Below the pieces are notes generated by a model. The model saw nothing but the letters and a program-made list of their open reading frames with translations. It was not told where the DNA came from and ran no database searches. 37,259 nucleotides of DNA from Abyssisolibacter fermentans (GTDB lineage Bacteria > Bacillota > Clostridia > Tissierellales > MCWD3), in assembly GCF_001559865.1 (NCBI RefSeq), contig NZ_LOHE01000081.1, positions 1-37,259 of the forward strand, in the 5' to 3' direction. Both the position numbers and the translations under genes were made by a program. Position 1 is the stretch's first letter, and the number at the start of each line of letters is the position of its first letter. This document shows positions 8,634 to 15,916 of this stretch, piece after piece.

Positions 8634-9815
8634 TCACTGCATATTATCAAGTTTTTCTATTGAATAGTTTAATATTATTTTAATAAATACAGTAGCTGGT
8701 ACACTTAAAAGCATTCCTATTACACCAAATATACCTCCTCCAATTAATAACACTACCATAACAACTATAGGGTGTAATCCTACACTATTTCCAACAATTC
8801 TAGGCGATAATACATCTCCTTCAATTTGCTGTATAATAACAAAAGTTATAATTACCCAAATAGCCTTAGTAGTACTGTCTAACAATGCAAAAAACAATGC
8901 TGGTATAATGCCAATTATAGGTCCAAAATATGGTATTATACTTGCAACTCCAGCAATTAGACCAATAATTAACGCAAATTTAACTCTTAAAATAAGTAAA
9001 TCAACTGCAGATGCAACTCCAATAAATGAAGCAACTATTAATTGACCACGCACAAATTTACCTAAAATTATATTCATTTTCCTAGATATTTTTAGTAAAT
9101 CATCTCTAAATTTTTTGGGACATAGTAATATAATATTTTTTTTAAAAAAATCTTTATCTTTCAAGAAATAAAATGTCATAACAGGAAAAAGTACTAAAAC
9201 TACTAGCTTTGAAAAAGTTGTGGCTATATTATCCGTAACATTTTTTATATTCTTCGTTACCAAATTTTCAATTGCAATTAAATTATTATCAATTATATTT
9301 TTAATATTCCCAATTCCTCCAGGTAAACTGTCCATATTTACTGTATATAAATTATAAAATGTCTTTATTTTATCATTTATTTGCCTTAAATATTCTGGAA
9401 AATCGACTAATAAATTTGTCACTTCTTCAAGTATACTAGGAACAATTATAAAATATAACATTCCAATAAAACCAGCTATAAACAAATAAATAATTGATAT
9501 TGATGTAATTCTCCTTAAACCTTTTGATTCTAAATAATTTACGATTGGATTAAGAATATATGCAATTGTAATAGAGATTATAATCGTATATATAATATCC
9601 TTAACTATAGGAACCGATGTATAAATTTTTAGTATTGCAAATATCATACCAGCAAAAATAGTTAATTTAAATAACTCTTTCTTAGTAATAATTAATCCAT
9701 TACCTTTACCTAATGTCTTATTGCCAATTTTTATAATATAATATAAAATAACAAATACAAGTGCTGTAATTAATAATTCTCTAACATCATTAGTAAAATT
9801 AACTATGTATACCAT
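8634..9815 (-). CDS. AI-2E family transporter (multi-pass membrane permease)
   Basis: A 393-residue integral membrane protein of the AI-2E/UPF0118 family. Hydrophobic segments occur near residues 13-28, 50-66, 72-90 and 110-130, with a cluster of four or five at about 205-375. The family signature region is visible as PYFGPIIGIIPA and the C-terminal GGGIFGVIGMLLSVPA. Members include autoinducer-2 exporters and Na+/H+ antiporters, so the substrate is not known. The ATG follows TTTAGGAAGTGACAAT. In Clostridia a member of this family often lies directly upstream of the alaS T-box, as here. No hairpin separates its stop from the alaS promoter, which overlaps the gap. Confidence 0.88.
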   Translation of the reverse strand: MVYIVNFTNDVRELLITALVFVILYYIIKIGNKTLGKGNGLIITKKELFKLTIFAGMIFAILKIYTSVPIVKDIIYTIIISITIAYILNPIVNYLESKGLRRITSISIIYLFIAGFIGMLYFIIVPSILEEVTNLLVDFPEYLRQINDKIKTFYNLYTVNMDSLPGGIGNIKNIIDNNLIAIENLVTKNIKNVTDNIATTFSKLVVLVLFPVMTFYFLKDKDFFKKNIILLCPKKFRDDLLKISRKMNIILGKFVRGQLIVASFIGVASAVDLLILRVKFALIIGLIAGVASIIPYFGPIIGIIPALFFALLDSTTKAIWVIITFVIIQQIEGDVLSPRIVGNSVGLHPIVVMVVLLIGGGIFGVIGMLLSVPATVFIKIILNYSIEKLDNMQ

Positions 9816-9833
9816 ATTGTCACTTCCTAAATT

Positions 9834-9920
9834 TCATTTAAAATGAAGTTTAATAAAGTTTTCTATATATTTCAAATAAAGATTTTGCTCTTCATATACC
9901 GCAAATTGTAAATCATCCAT
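9834..9920 (-). CDS. Possible 28-residue small ORF upstream of the AI-2E permease gene
   Basis: A short frame begins MDDLQFAVYEEQNLYLKYIE and stops 18 bases before the permease start codon. The upstream sequence has only a weak GGGAT ribosome binding element. It could be a translated leader peptide, a real micro-protein or chance; I cannot assign a function and nothing else supports it. Confidence 0.2.
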   Translation of the reverse strand: MDDLQFAVYEEQNLYLKYIENFIKLHFK

Positions 9921-9993
9921 ATTTATTATCCCAAGTTATTCATTATTTTTTACATATTACAAGAAATACAACATGTATCTTGTAAAAAACAAC

Positions 9994-10098
9994 AGGCTGT
10001 TAAAATGTGAATTTTCAAAACTGCTAAATTTCTAAATCAAACATGGTAATATGTTTAATTTAGAAATTTAAACAATGAAAAAAATTAAATAACAGCCT
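9994..10098. repeat. Nested long inverted repeat (about 105 bp)
   Basis: The outer arms AGGCTGTTA (9994-10002) and TAACAGCCT (10090-10098) enclose a long hairpin. Its arms AAATTTCTAAAT (10026-10037) and ATTTAGAAATTT (10058-10069) are perfect complements. Inside it AAACAT and ATGTTT pair around a GGTAAT loop. On the minus strand the outer right arm is followed by GTTGTTTTTT, so the element could end transcription of the small gene at 10120-10272. Its size and double nesting also resemble a small non-autonomous element. Confidence 0.7.
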
Positions 10099-10119
10099 TG
10101 AAGTTAGAATATGCAAATT

Positions 10120-10272
10120 TTAATGCATACTATCCATCATATTATAAATAACCTTCTTACCTTTACGCATCATTCTTTTTCTTTGCTTAGGGCTCATAGA
10201 TGATGAATACATGCTCATAGAAGCACCTAATATTCCACCAGCAATCATCCCTGCTAAAAAATTGCGTTTCAT
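10120..10272 (-). CDS. Small YtxH-like protein with one membrane segment
   Basis: A 50-residue protein not captured by longer-ORF thresholds. It starts MKRNFLAGMIAGGILGASMS, a glycine-rich hydrophobic N-terminal segment likely to be membrane-inserted. A strongly basic stretch (KQRKRMMRKGKK) follows, and the protein ends NMMDSMH. This layout resembles short YtxH/YtpQ-type proteins of Firmicutes, whose biochemical role is unclear. A strong ribosome binding site (GAGGAGGAGAAAAGTT) precedes the ATG. It lies 53 bases downstream of the PRC-barrel gene and is probably co-transcribed with it; the nested hairpin at 9994-10098 follows. Confidence 0.75.
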   Translation of the reverse strand: MKRNFLAGMIAGGILGASMSMYSSSMSPKQRKRMMRKGKKVIYNMMDSMH

Positions 10273-10325
10273 AACTTTTCTCCTCCTCATAAACTCTTCA
10301 TTAATATTTTAATTCATTTATTTTT

Positions 10326-10859
10326 TTATATACTTAGCAGTTTTTTGTACTCTTCTTTATTCTTTTCAAATTCTTCCTTGATTTGTCTATTTATAATCAA
10401 AAATTTATCTTTAAATTTCATACCATCTTTATATGGCATAAAACTCCTACCATCTAATAAATCTTGAATAATGCCATCAGTAATTTTAAAACCAACTATC
10501 CTACCCATTTTCTCATCAAAAACTACATCCTTTATATATCCCATGCTTATACCATCTTCACATAATATCTCATGCCCTGCCATAATATATTCTTCAGCCA
10601 TTATAGCTTTTATCTTAGGATATTTTTCTGGCTTTTCCAAAGCGTAAATACTGTCTATCATAACAAAAGTATCACCAAATTCTTTTACATCCTTAAAACG
10701 AATGATTTTTCTATCATTTCTAAAACTATTATCGTCAACTAAAAAAGCTACTAACTTAAAAAAATCCTTTGAATATATAATATCTTTTATATTACATACT
10801 TTATTGCCATTTGTTATATCAACAACAAATCTTCCTATTAAATCACTAGATTTTTTCAT
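10326..10859 (-). CDS. PRC-barrel domain protein (two repeats)
   Basis: A 177-residue cytoplasmic protein with two PRC-barrel-like modules. The first is at about residues 1-75 (SSDLIGRFVVD...KDIIYSKDFFKLVAFLVD). The second is at 90-160 (AGHEILCEDGISMGYIKDVV...GRIVGFKITDG). PRC barrels are small beta-barrels found in ribosome maturation factor RimM, photosynthetic reaction centre H subunit and sporulation proteins such as YlmC/YrrD. YrrD is the closest by architecture, with unknown molecular function. The start MKKSSDLIG has AAAGAGGT seven bases upstream; an upstream in-frame extension would cover the promoter and is rejected. A promoter with an overlapping inverted repeat precedes it. Confidence 0.82.
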   Translation of the reverse strand: MKKSSDLIGRFVVDITNGNKVCNIKDIIYSKDFFKLVAFLVDDNSFRNDRKIIRFKDVKEFGDTFVMIDSIYALEKPEKYPKIKAIMAEEYIMAGHEILCEDGISMGYIKDVVFDEKMGRIVGFKITDGIIQDLLDGRSFMPYKDGMKFKDKFLIINRQIKEEFEKNKEEYKKLLSI

Positions 10860-10896
10860 ATTAAAAACCTCTTTCTTTTTTGTTATAACAACGGAA

Positions 10897-10933
10897 GCAA
10901 TTACATTATAATTGCAACACACCGTTTCAACAA
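10897..10933 (-). promoter_or_regulatory. Promoter and operator-like inverted repeat of the PRC-barrel gene
   Basis: On the minus strand TTGTTG (10933-10928), a 17-base spacer and a perfect TATAAT (10910-10905) form a SigA-like promoter. The inverted repeat GCAATTA-N5-TAATTGC (10897-10915) covers the -10 box. A second palindrome, TTGTTATAACAA (about 10880-10891), lies just downstream. Both are possible repressor sites; no regulator is identified. Confidence 0.55.
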
Positions 10934-11051
10934 GGCGGGTGATATGCTCACATTCTGTCAAATCTAATCAATAACCGTCACCTAAAAAATCAACATTTTG
11001 AACCTTGTTATATAATTATTATTTCATTTTTATTCTATAGTATTAATGGAT

Positions 11052-11078
11052 AAAAAAGGCGACCAATAAAATGGTCGC
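11052..11078 (-). terminator. Rho-independent terminator downstream of mnmA
   Basis: Stem GCGACCA/TGGTCGC with a 6-base loop is followed on the minus strand by CC-free TTTTTT (11057-11052). It lies about 190 bases after the mnmA stop in a 400-base gap that otherwise shows only AT-rich sequence and the PRC-barrel promoter. Confidence 0.8.
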
Positions 11079-11264
11079 TATAAAAAACATAATTTTCAAT
11101 TATCAAAATAAATACAATTAATGTAACAAATAATTCAATGTTGCATCTTCATTTTTACAATAAAATACCAAAAAAATAGCTATGAAAATAACCAATATAG
11201 TTTCTAAAACTTAAACAAAAACAAAACATTTTTTTGTTAACACTCAATTATTTTTAAAACAATA

Positions 11265-12365
11265 TTAAAAATTCAACTCTTTTCTTAATATTGTTCCACC
11301 ACCAACAAGTACATCTCCATCATAAAAAACAACTGCTTGACCTGGTGTAATTGCTCTTACAGGTTCATCAAAAACAACTTTAAGGCTATCCTCTTTGCAG
11401 GGATATATAGTTGCTTCTTGTTCCTTTGCAGCATATCTAACTTTAGCTTTAACCTTCATTGGTTCCGTTAGATTATCGATAGATATAAAATTAATATCAT
11501 AAGCTATTAATGCTCTTGCAAAAACATCTTCATTATCACCAAGAGTAACTGTATTATTTTTTGTATCTATGTCAACCACATATGCTGGCTTTCCAAGCGC
11601 TATTCCTAAACCTTTTCTTTGACCTATGGTGTAATTAGTTATTCCTTTATGCTTGCCTAATATCTTTCCGTTAACGTCAATAAAATACCCTGGTTTTATT
11701 TTATAATCAGCATTTTCTTCTATATATCTTCCATAATCATTATCATCAATAAAACATATTTCTTGACTCTCTTTTTTATCAGCTACAATTAAATCTAATT
11801 CTTTAGCTATTTTACGTATTTCTGCCTTATCATTAAAATCACCTAGAGGCATTAATGTATGTTTTAATTGTTCTTGTGTTAAATTATAAAGAGCATATGT
11901 TTGATCTTTTGCTAACGCTTTAGATTTTTTTAATAAGTATCTATTATTATCTTTATCATATTCTACTTTGGCATAGTGGCCAGTAGCAACATAATAAGCT
12001 CCTAATTGATTTGATCTCCTCAAAAGTTCCTCAAACTTAACATACCTATTACACGCAATACATGGATTAGGAGTTCTGCCTTTTCCATATTCTTCTATGA
12101 AATAATCTATAACTTTTTCCTTAAATATATCCTTAAAGTTCATAACATAAAAAGGAATACCAATTTTATCAGCAACTCTTCTTGCATCTTCTACCGCTGA
12201 CAAAGAACAACAACTATCCTCAGCTGTATTATGAGCAGCTTTATCATCTTGCCAAATTTTCATAGTAACTCCAATTACATCATAACCTTGTTTCTTTAAC
12301 AAATAAGCAGCAACCGAACTATCTACTCCACCGCTCATACCAATAACAACTTTATTTTTATCCAT
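11265..12365 (-). CDS. mnmA: tRNA-specific 2-thiouridylase MnmA
   Basis: A 366-residue cytoplasmic enzyme that thiolates U34 of tRNA-Glu, -Gln and -Lys using sulfur from a cysteine desulfurase. The ATP pyrophosphatase P-loop SGGVDSS is at residues 11-17. The catalytic cysteine pair is visible as Cys102 in TPNPCIACN and Cys204 in SQEICFIDD. Other family motifs are [15 protein letters not shown] and [11 protein letters not shown], with a C-terminal beta-barrel. The length is normal. The ATG follows GAGGTGAAATTCG. It lies directly downstream of iscR-iscS-iscU, so IscS is the likely sulfur donor, but a terminator after iscU suggests at least partly separate transcription. Confidence 0.97.
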   Translation of the reverse strand: MDKNKVVIGMSGGVDSSVAAYLLKKQGYDVIGVTMKIWQDDKAAHNTAEDSCCSLSAVEDARRVADKIGIPFYVMNFKDIFKEKVIDYFIEEYGKGRTPNPCIACNRYVKFEELLRRSNQLGAYYVATGHYAKVEYDKDNNRYLLKKSKALAKDQTYALYNLTQEQLKHTLMPLGDFNDKAEIRKIAKELDLIVADKKESQEICFIDDNDYGRYIEENADYKIKPGYFIDVNGKILGKHKGITNYTIGQRKGLGIALGKPAYVVDIDTKNNTVTLGDNEDVFARALIAYDINFISIDNLTEPMKVKAKVRYAAKEQEATIYPCKEDSLKVVFDEPVRAITPGQAVVFYDGDVLVGGGTILRKELNF

Positions 12366-12473
12366 CGAATTTCACCTCAACACTTAAATCGTTTAACTAA
12401 TTATATTTTCACCTAAATTCATATATTAAATCCACATAAATTGATATTTAAGAAAGAGTATTCTACTATCTAC

Positions 12474-12503
12474 AATAATCTCAATCATAATTTCGAGATT
12501 ATT
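12474..12503. other. Second stem-loop between iscU and mnmA
   Basis: AATAATCTC and GAGATTATT are perfect 9-base complementary arms around a 12-base loop. It directly follows (minus strand) the iscU terminator and lies in the mnmA leader region. It may protect the mRNA end or regulate mnmA; no U-run is present. Confidence 0.5.
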
Positions 12504-12528
12504 AAAAAAGCGGTAGTCTACCGCTTTT
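12504..12528 (-). terminator. Rho-independent terminator after iscU
   Basis: On the minus strand AAAAGCGGTA-GAC-TACCGCTTTTTT forms a 10-bp stem with a 3-base loop and a U-run. It ends the iscR-iscS-iscU transcript. It reads almost identically in reverse and could also act on the plus strand. Confidence 0.9.
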
Positions 12529-12580
12529 ATTTATTATATACTATTAAATTTGATTCAATACTTATGTTAACAATCAAAAT

Positions 12581-12997
12581 TTAATGATGATGTTCACGTG
12601 GCTTGAAATTTTCTAATCCTTCAATTTCAATATTATTTTTCTCAGCATAATCATAAAGAGCAGATTTTATAGCATCTTCAGCTAAAACAGAACAATGTAC
12701 TTTTACAGGTGGTAAACCATCTAAAGCTTCTACTACAGCCATATTAGTTAACTCAACCGCTTCTTTTATAGATTTTCCTTTTATCATTTCAGTTGCCATA
12801 CTTGATGAAGCAATCGCTGAGCCACAACCGTAAGTTTTAAATTTTACATCTTTTATTATGTCATCCTCTACTTTTAAGTATATCTTCATTATATCTCCAC
12901 ATTGAGGATTTCCTACCTCACCAACACCATCAGGGTTATCTATTTCTCCCACATTTCTAGGATTTTTAAAATGATCCATAACTTTTTCTGAATACAT
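12581..12997 (-). CDS. iscU: Fe-S cluster scaffold protein IscU/NifU-like
   Basis: A 138-residue scaffold on which 2Fe-2S/4Fe-4S clusters are assembled from IscS-derived sulfur. The three ligand cysteines are in GNPQCGD, TYGCGSA and KVHCSVLAED, with the conserved Asp in QCGD. The N-terminus MYSEKVMDHFKNPRNVGEI is a family hallmark. The C-terminus ends in REHHH, an extra His run that is common in clostridial homologues. The start overlaps closely with iscS (two bases apart), so translation is probably coupled. Confidence 0.95.
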   Translation of the reverse strand: MYSEKVMDHFKNPRNVGEIDNPDGVGEVGNPQCGDIMKIYLKVEDDIIKDVKFKTYGCGSAIASSSMATEMIKGKSIKEAVELTNMAVVEALDGLPPVKVHCSVLAEDAIKSALYDYAEKNNIEIEGLENFKPREHHH

Positions 12998-12999
12998 GC

Positions 13000-14175
13000 C
13001 TATTCCTCCTCTACATTTTCATACAATGGAGACATAGCTCTTAGCCTGTCTACTATACCAACCAATTTATCAATAACATAATCAATTTCTTCTTCAGTAT
13101 TAAAATCACCAAGACTAAATCTTAAAGAACCATGTGCTATTTCATGTGGTAATCCTATAGCCAACAAAACATGTGATGGATCTAATGATCCAGAAGTACA
13201 TGCTGAACCACTAGAAGCAGCAATACCTTCTAAATCTAGACTTAGCAATAATGATTCACCTTCAACAAATTCTATCGAAACATTCACATTACCTGGTAGT
13301 CTTTTATCTGGATGTCCATTTAGTCTAACATGTTTAATATTTTTCATTATATCGTCAATAAATTTAGTTCGTAATTTAGTAAGTTTTGAATTATGTTCAT
13401 CTAAATTATCATAAGCCATTTCTAATGCACGAGCAAGACCAACTATTGACGCAACATTTTCAGTCCCAGCTCTCTTCTTTCTTTCTTGAGCTCCACCATG
13501 TATATGATTATCAATTTTTACTCCATTTCTAATATACAATAGTCCAATTCCCTTAGGACCATAAAACTTATGACCTGACAATGACATCATATCTATATTA
13601 AGTTCATTTACATCTATTTTCACATTTCCAATTGCTTGAACAGCATCAGTATGAAAATATATATTATTTTCTTTAGCTATTTTCCCAATTTCTTCAATCG
13701 GCTGAATTGTTCCAATTTCATTGTTAGCAAACATAATAGAAATTAGTATAGTTTTATCAGTAATGCTATTTTTCAATTGTTCTAAATCAACCATGCCATA
13801 CTCATCAACATCTAGATAAGTTATTTCAAAACCCTGCTTTTCTAGATAATCACATGTATGTAATACAGCATGATGTTCTATTTTTGTAGTTATAATATGA
13901 TTACCTTTATTTTTGTTTGCAAAAGCAACACCTTTGATAGCCCAATTATCTGCTTCTGAACCTCCAGCAGTAAAAAATATTTCATTAGCTTTAGCTCCAA
14001 AAATTTTAGCTATTTTATCTCTAGCTTCATCAATTACTTTTTTAGATTCTCTTCCTAATGAATAAATACTAGATGGATTTCCGTATTTTGTAGTATAAAA
14101 TGGAATCATAGCATCTAAAACTTCCTTTTTAACTGGAGTTGTAGCTGAGTTATCCATATAAACACTCTTAATCAT
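13000..14175 (-). CDS. iscS: Cysteine desulfurase IscS/NifS
   Basis: A 391-residue PLP enzyme that removes sulfur from L-cysteine as a protein persulfide. The PLP Lys is K203 in SLSGHKFYGPKG, with the cofactor His in KIEHHAVL and the Asp in FHTDAVQ. The catalytic cysteine is Cys326 in SSGSACTSGSLDPSHVL, on the long flexible loop typical of group I (IscS/NifS) enzymes. The length fits the family. The ATG follows TAGGAGGTTAGTATC. It is the middle gene of iscR-iscS-iscU, and the nearby mnmA suggests it supplies both Fe-S assembly and tRNA thiolation. Confidence 0.97.
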   Translation of the reverse strand: MIKSVYMDNSATTPVKKEVLDAMIPFYTTKYGNPSSIYSLGRESKKVIDEARDKIAKIFGAKANEIFFTAGGSEADNWAIKGVAFANKNKGNHIITTKIEHHAVLHTCDYLEKQGFEITYLDVDEYGMVDLEQLKNSITDKTILISIMFANNEIGTIQPIEEIGKIAKENNIYFHTDAVQAIGNVKIDVNELNIDMMSLSGHKFYGPKGIGLLYIRNGVKIDNHIHGGAQERKKRAGTENVASIVGLARALEMAYDNLDEHNSKLTKLRTKFIDDIMKNIKHVRLNGHPDKRLPGNVNVSIEFVEGESLLLSLDLEGIAASSGSACTSGSLDPSHVLLAIGLPHEIAHGSLRFSLGDFNTEEEIDYVIDKLVGIVDRLRAMSPLYENVEEE

Positions 14176-14195
14176 GATACTAACCTCCTATAAAC

Positions 14196-14627
14196 TTAAT
14201 TAAATTTATTAATATCTGTGTATTCATTTACCATATCTTCTAAAGTTATATTATCAATAGCATTATTAATGCTATCTCTAATTTTAATCCAAACATTTTT
14301 TGTAACGCAAAAACTTTCTCTTTCACATGAACTATCTTCTCCAGTTATACAATCAGAAATTATTATATCTCCTTCTAATGCCCTGATAACAACTCCTACA
14401 GTAATATTTCCAGGAGATTCTGTTAACAAATATCCACCTTGAGCACCCCTTATACTTTTTACTAGTCCTTTCTTTTTTAAACTAGAAATCAGCTGTTCAA
14501 GATAATTCTCAGATAAATTTTGTTTCTCTGCTATATCTTTAATTGATAAAGGTCCCTTACCATAATGTAAAGCTAATTCAAACATAGCTTTTAGCCCATA
14601 TCTACCTTTTGTTGAAAGTTTCATCAC
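14196..14627 (-). CDS. iscR: Rrf2 family transcriptional regulator (IscR-like)
   Basis: A 143-residue Rrf2 protein with an N-terminal winged helix (MKLSTKGRYGLKAMFELA; recognition region LSENYLEQLISSLKKKGLV) and the wing RGAQGGYLL. A C-terminal three-cysteine cluster site is at about residues 94-110 (DCITGEDSSCERESFC). This is the layout of Fe-S-sensing IscR. It precedes iscS by 20 bases and probably represses the operon when holo. I chose the second of two adjacent Met codons as equally possible; GAGGTGATG lies just upstream. Confidence 0.94.
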   Translation of the reverse strand: MMKLSTKGRYGLKAMFELALHYGKGPLSIKDIAEKQNLSENYLEQLISSLKKKGLVKSIRGAQGGYLLTESPGNITVGVVIRALEGDIIISDCITGEDSSCERESFCVTKNVWIKIRDSINNAIDNITLEDMVNEYTDINKFN

Positions 14628-14670
14628 ATCACCTCTTTAATTCCTACAAATTCACTTGGAATTCTATTTA

Positions 14671-14699
14671 AGTATAGTATATCCTAGTACTTTTGTCAA
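14671..14699 (-). promoter_or_regulatory. SigA-type promoter of iscRSU
   Basis: On the minus strand TTGACA (14699-14694), a 17-base spacer and TATACT (14676-14671). The spacer and -10 area (ACTAGGATATACTATACTT) are AT-rich and symmetric enough to hold an IscR site, but no confident operator was delimited. Confidence 0.75.
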
Positions 14700-14729
14700 C
14701 ATTAAAATTAATCTTTTTATTAATAGCTT

Positions 14730-14963
14730 ATGCCCTTTATTGCAGACTATTAGAAGCATAGACTTAGCATTAACTCTTAGTATATTGAGCATGGTGGTTG
14801 TATTTGATTTAGGTATCATAATACCAGAATACTTATAAGTAGGTGTGAAAATATAGATAAAACATATATTGTTTACAGAGCTCACTCAGGATTTATGAAA
14901 TCTAATGAGCACAGAGCTAATATACTCAATGCTAATTGCGCAGAAATTGGTATAATATCCTAG
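14730..14963 (+). pseudogene. Decayed CAP/SCP-domain (YkwD-like) protein remnant
   Basis: One plus-strand frame, with in-frame stops at 14751, 14778 and 14805, encodes a recognisable C-terminal half of a CAP (SCP/PR1) domain. The segment reads CENIDKT, then VYRAHSGFMKSNEHRANILN, then AEIGIIS and a stop at 14961. The family motif is GENIA...W..S.GHRANIL...G. Upstream the same frame gives degraded KHRLSINS and YIEH, like the first CAP motif. The secretion signal and the first half are not found. All visible damage is by substitution. CAP proteins are secreted and often occur in spore or cell-surface contexts. The gap 14628-15087 otherwise holds only the iscR promoter. Confidence 0.75.
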
Positions 14964-15087
14964 ATAATTATTATACTGTACTTTTCATTAATTAATATTT
15001 AACTATATTTAACATAATAAAATTATAAGCTTGTACAAAAATGAAGTGATGAAAAGAGGTGGTTTTAATGCACCTCTTTTAAGTAAT

Positions 15088-15726
15088 CTATAGTCCATTT
15101 GGATATAAATCTTCAAATTGTGGTGGGAAGAAATCTGGAAATGGTTCATAATCAAATGTATCACAAATGTCACCGGGGCTAAATTCTTCACATGCAGGTG
15201 GTTCTGGACAAAATCCAAAAGCAGGTATTAATAATTGAACTCTACCAACAACTTTTACTATAATAAATACTCCTACAGCAAATGTTGCTATACAATCAAC
15301 TACTGTTATTTCACCAAGAAGTTTAGAACTTGTTTCTATAACAATTCTAAAATCAAACTCATCTCTTGAATCAGGTATAAACAATACAATATCCTTAAAT
15401 ATATCTGGTAAAAATCCTTCAATCGTTGCACCACATTCTGTAGTTATTTCAAATGGTATTCTTATTGTAAATCTAACTCTTTTAAAATTTGGTCTATTTG
15501 GTATATCAGTAACTATCAAGCTTCCCTCAACTATGAATCCTTCTTTAAATGTTATTGATTTAGGAGGATCTTTCTTATTTATTTCTACAGTAATCTCTGG
15601 GAAGCATTCTCTTTGTTGACAATGGGAATATACTTTATCAGTTATTATACAAACTGTTTCAGTAATATAATTTAGATCATTTTCAATAATAGGATCACCA
15701 GGACTTGGATCAAACCCGTTTGCCAT
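15088..15726 (-). CDS. Uncharacterised Cys-containing protein, probable spore surface component
   Basis: A 212-residue protein I cannot assign with certainty. It begins MANGFDPSPGDP, has a DKVYSHCQQRECFPEI motif near residues 32-48 of a type seen in clostridial hypothetical proteins, and a beta-rich middle. A hydrophobic stretch (IATFAVGVFIIVKVV) lies at about 145-160. The C-terminus holds three cysteines and a Pro/Phe/acidic tail (FPDFFPPQFEDLYPNGL). Disulfide bonding is possible. ATG is preferred over a TTG three bases earlier because AAAGGAGTG lies seven bases upstream. A SigK-like promoter element at 15774-15800 and the neighbouring coat genes suggest a spore coat or exosporium protein; this is inference. 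Confidence 0.7.
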   Translation of the reverse strand: MANGFDPSPGDPIIENDLNYITETVCIITDKVYSHCQQRECFPEITVEINKKDPPKSITFKEGFIVEGSLIVTDIPNRPNFKRVRFTIRIPFEITTECGATIEGFLPDIFKDIVLFIPDSRDEFDFRIVIETSSKLLGEITVVDCIATFAVGVFIIVKVVGRVQLLIPAFGFCPEPPACEEFSPGDICDTFDYEPFPDFFPPQFEDLYPNGL

Positions 15727-15773
15727 CAAATTTCACTCCTTTACTAAAATATAATAAAATCATCTTTAGTTAC

Positions 15774-15800
15774 ATATTATGTAGTATAACTACTTTGGTG
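15774..15800 (-). promoter_or_regulatory. SigK/SigE-like promoter of the Cys-containing protein gene
   Basis: On the minus strand CACC (15800-15797), a 15-base spacer and CATAATAT (15781-15774). This matches the Bacillus SigK pattern mACm...CATAnnnTA closely. CACC is preceded by AAATTATT, as it is (AAATTAT) upstream of the CotE gene. Confidence 0.4.
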
Positions 15801-15850
15801 AATAATTTTTTTATTTTTTCTAAAAGTATTCCAAAATTTATATCAGTCTT

Positions 15851-15872
15851 ATGAAGCTAATTTTAGCTTCAT
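15851..15872. other. Perfect 22-base palindromic stem-loop in the leader of the propeller-like gene
   Basis: ATGAAGCTAA-TT-TTAGCTTCAT. It lies 44 bases upstream of the TTG start at 15917. Translating through it would give a false N-terminus resembling a lipoprotein signal. No U-run follows, so it is more likely a leader hairpin than a terminator. Confidence 0.6.
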
Positions 15873-15916
15873 GCATTAGTCCTATTTTTCAAATCTTATG
15901 TTATGAGGTGAGAATA

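Noticed and set aside
9930-9960. Another copy of the dispersed repeat at ATCCCAAGTTATTCATTATT
   Set aside because: Only about 15 bases resemble the left end and no right-end motif follows; chance similarity in AT-rich DNA is likely.
10860-10961. 34-residue N-terminal extension of the PRC-barrel protein
   Set aside because: It would run through the promoter and the AAAGAGGT ribosome binding site that clearly serves the internal ATG at 10859.
14656-14885. Two overlapping opposite-strand reading frames of 60-73 codons
   Set aside because: Neither has a ribosome binding site or family resemblance. They cover the iscR promoter and the CAP pseudogene, whose true frame is different.
15851-15916. 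N-terminal extension MKLILASC of the propeller-like protein, resembling a lipoprotein signal
   Set aside because: The first bases form a perfect 22-base hairpin and lack a ribosome binding site, while GAGGTGAG precedes an in-frame TTG at 15917. The lipobox look is a by-product of the palindrome.
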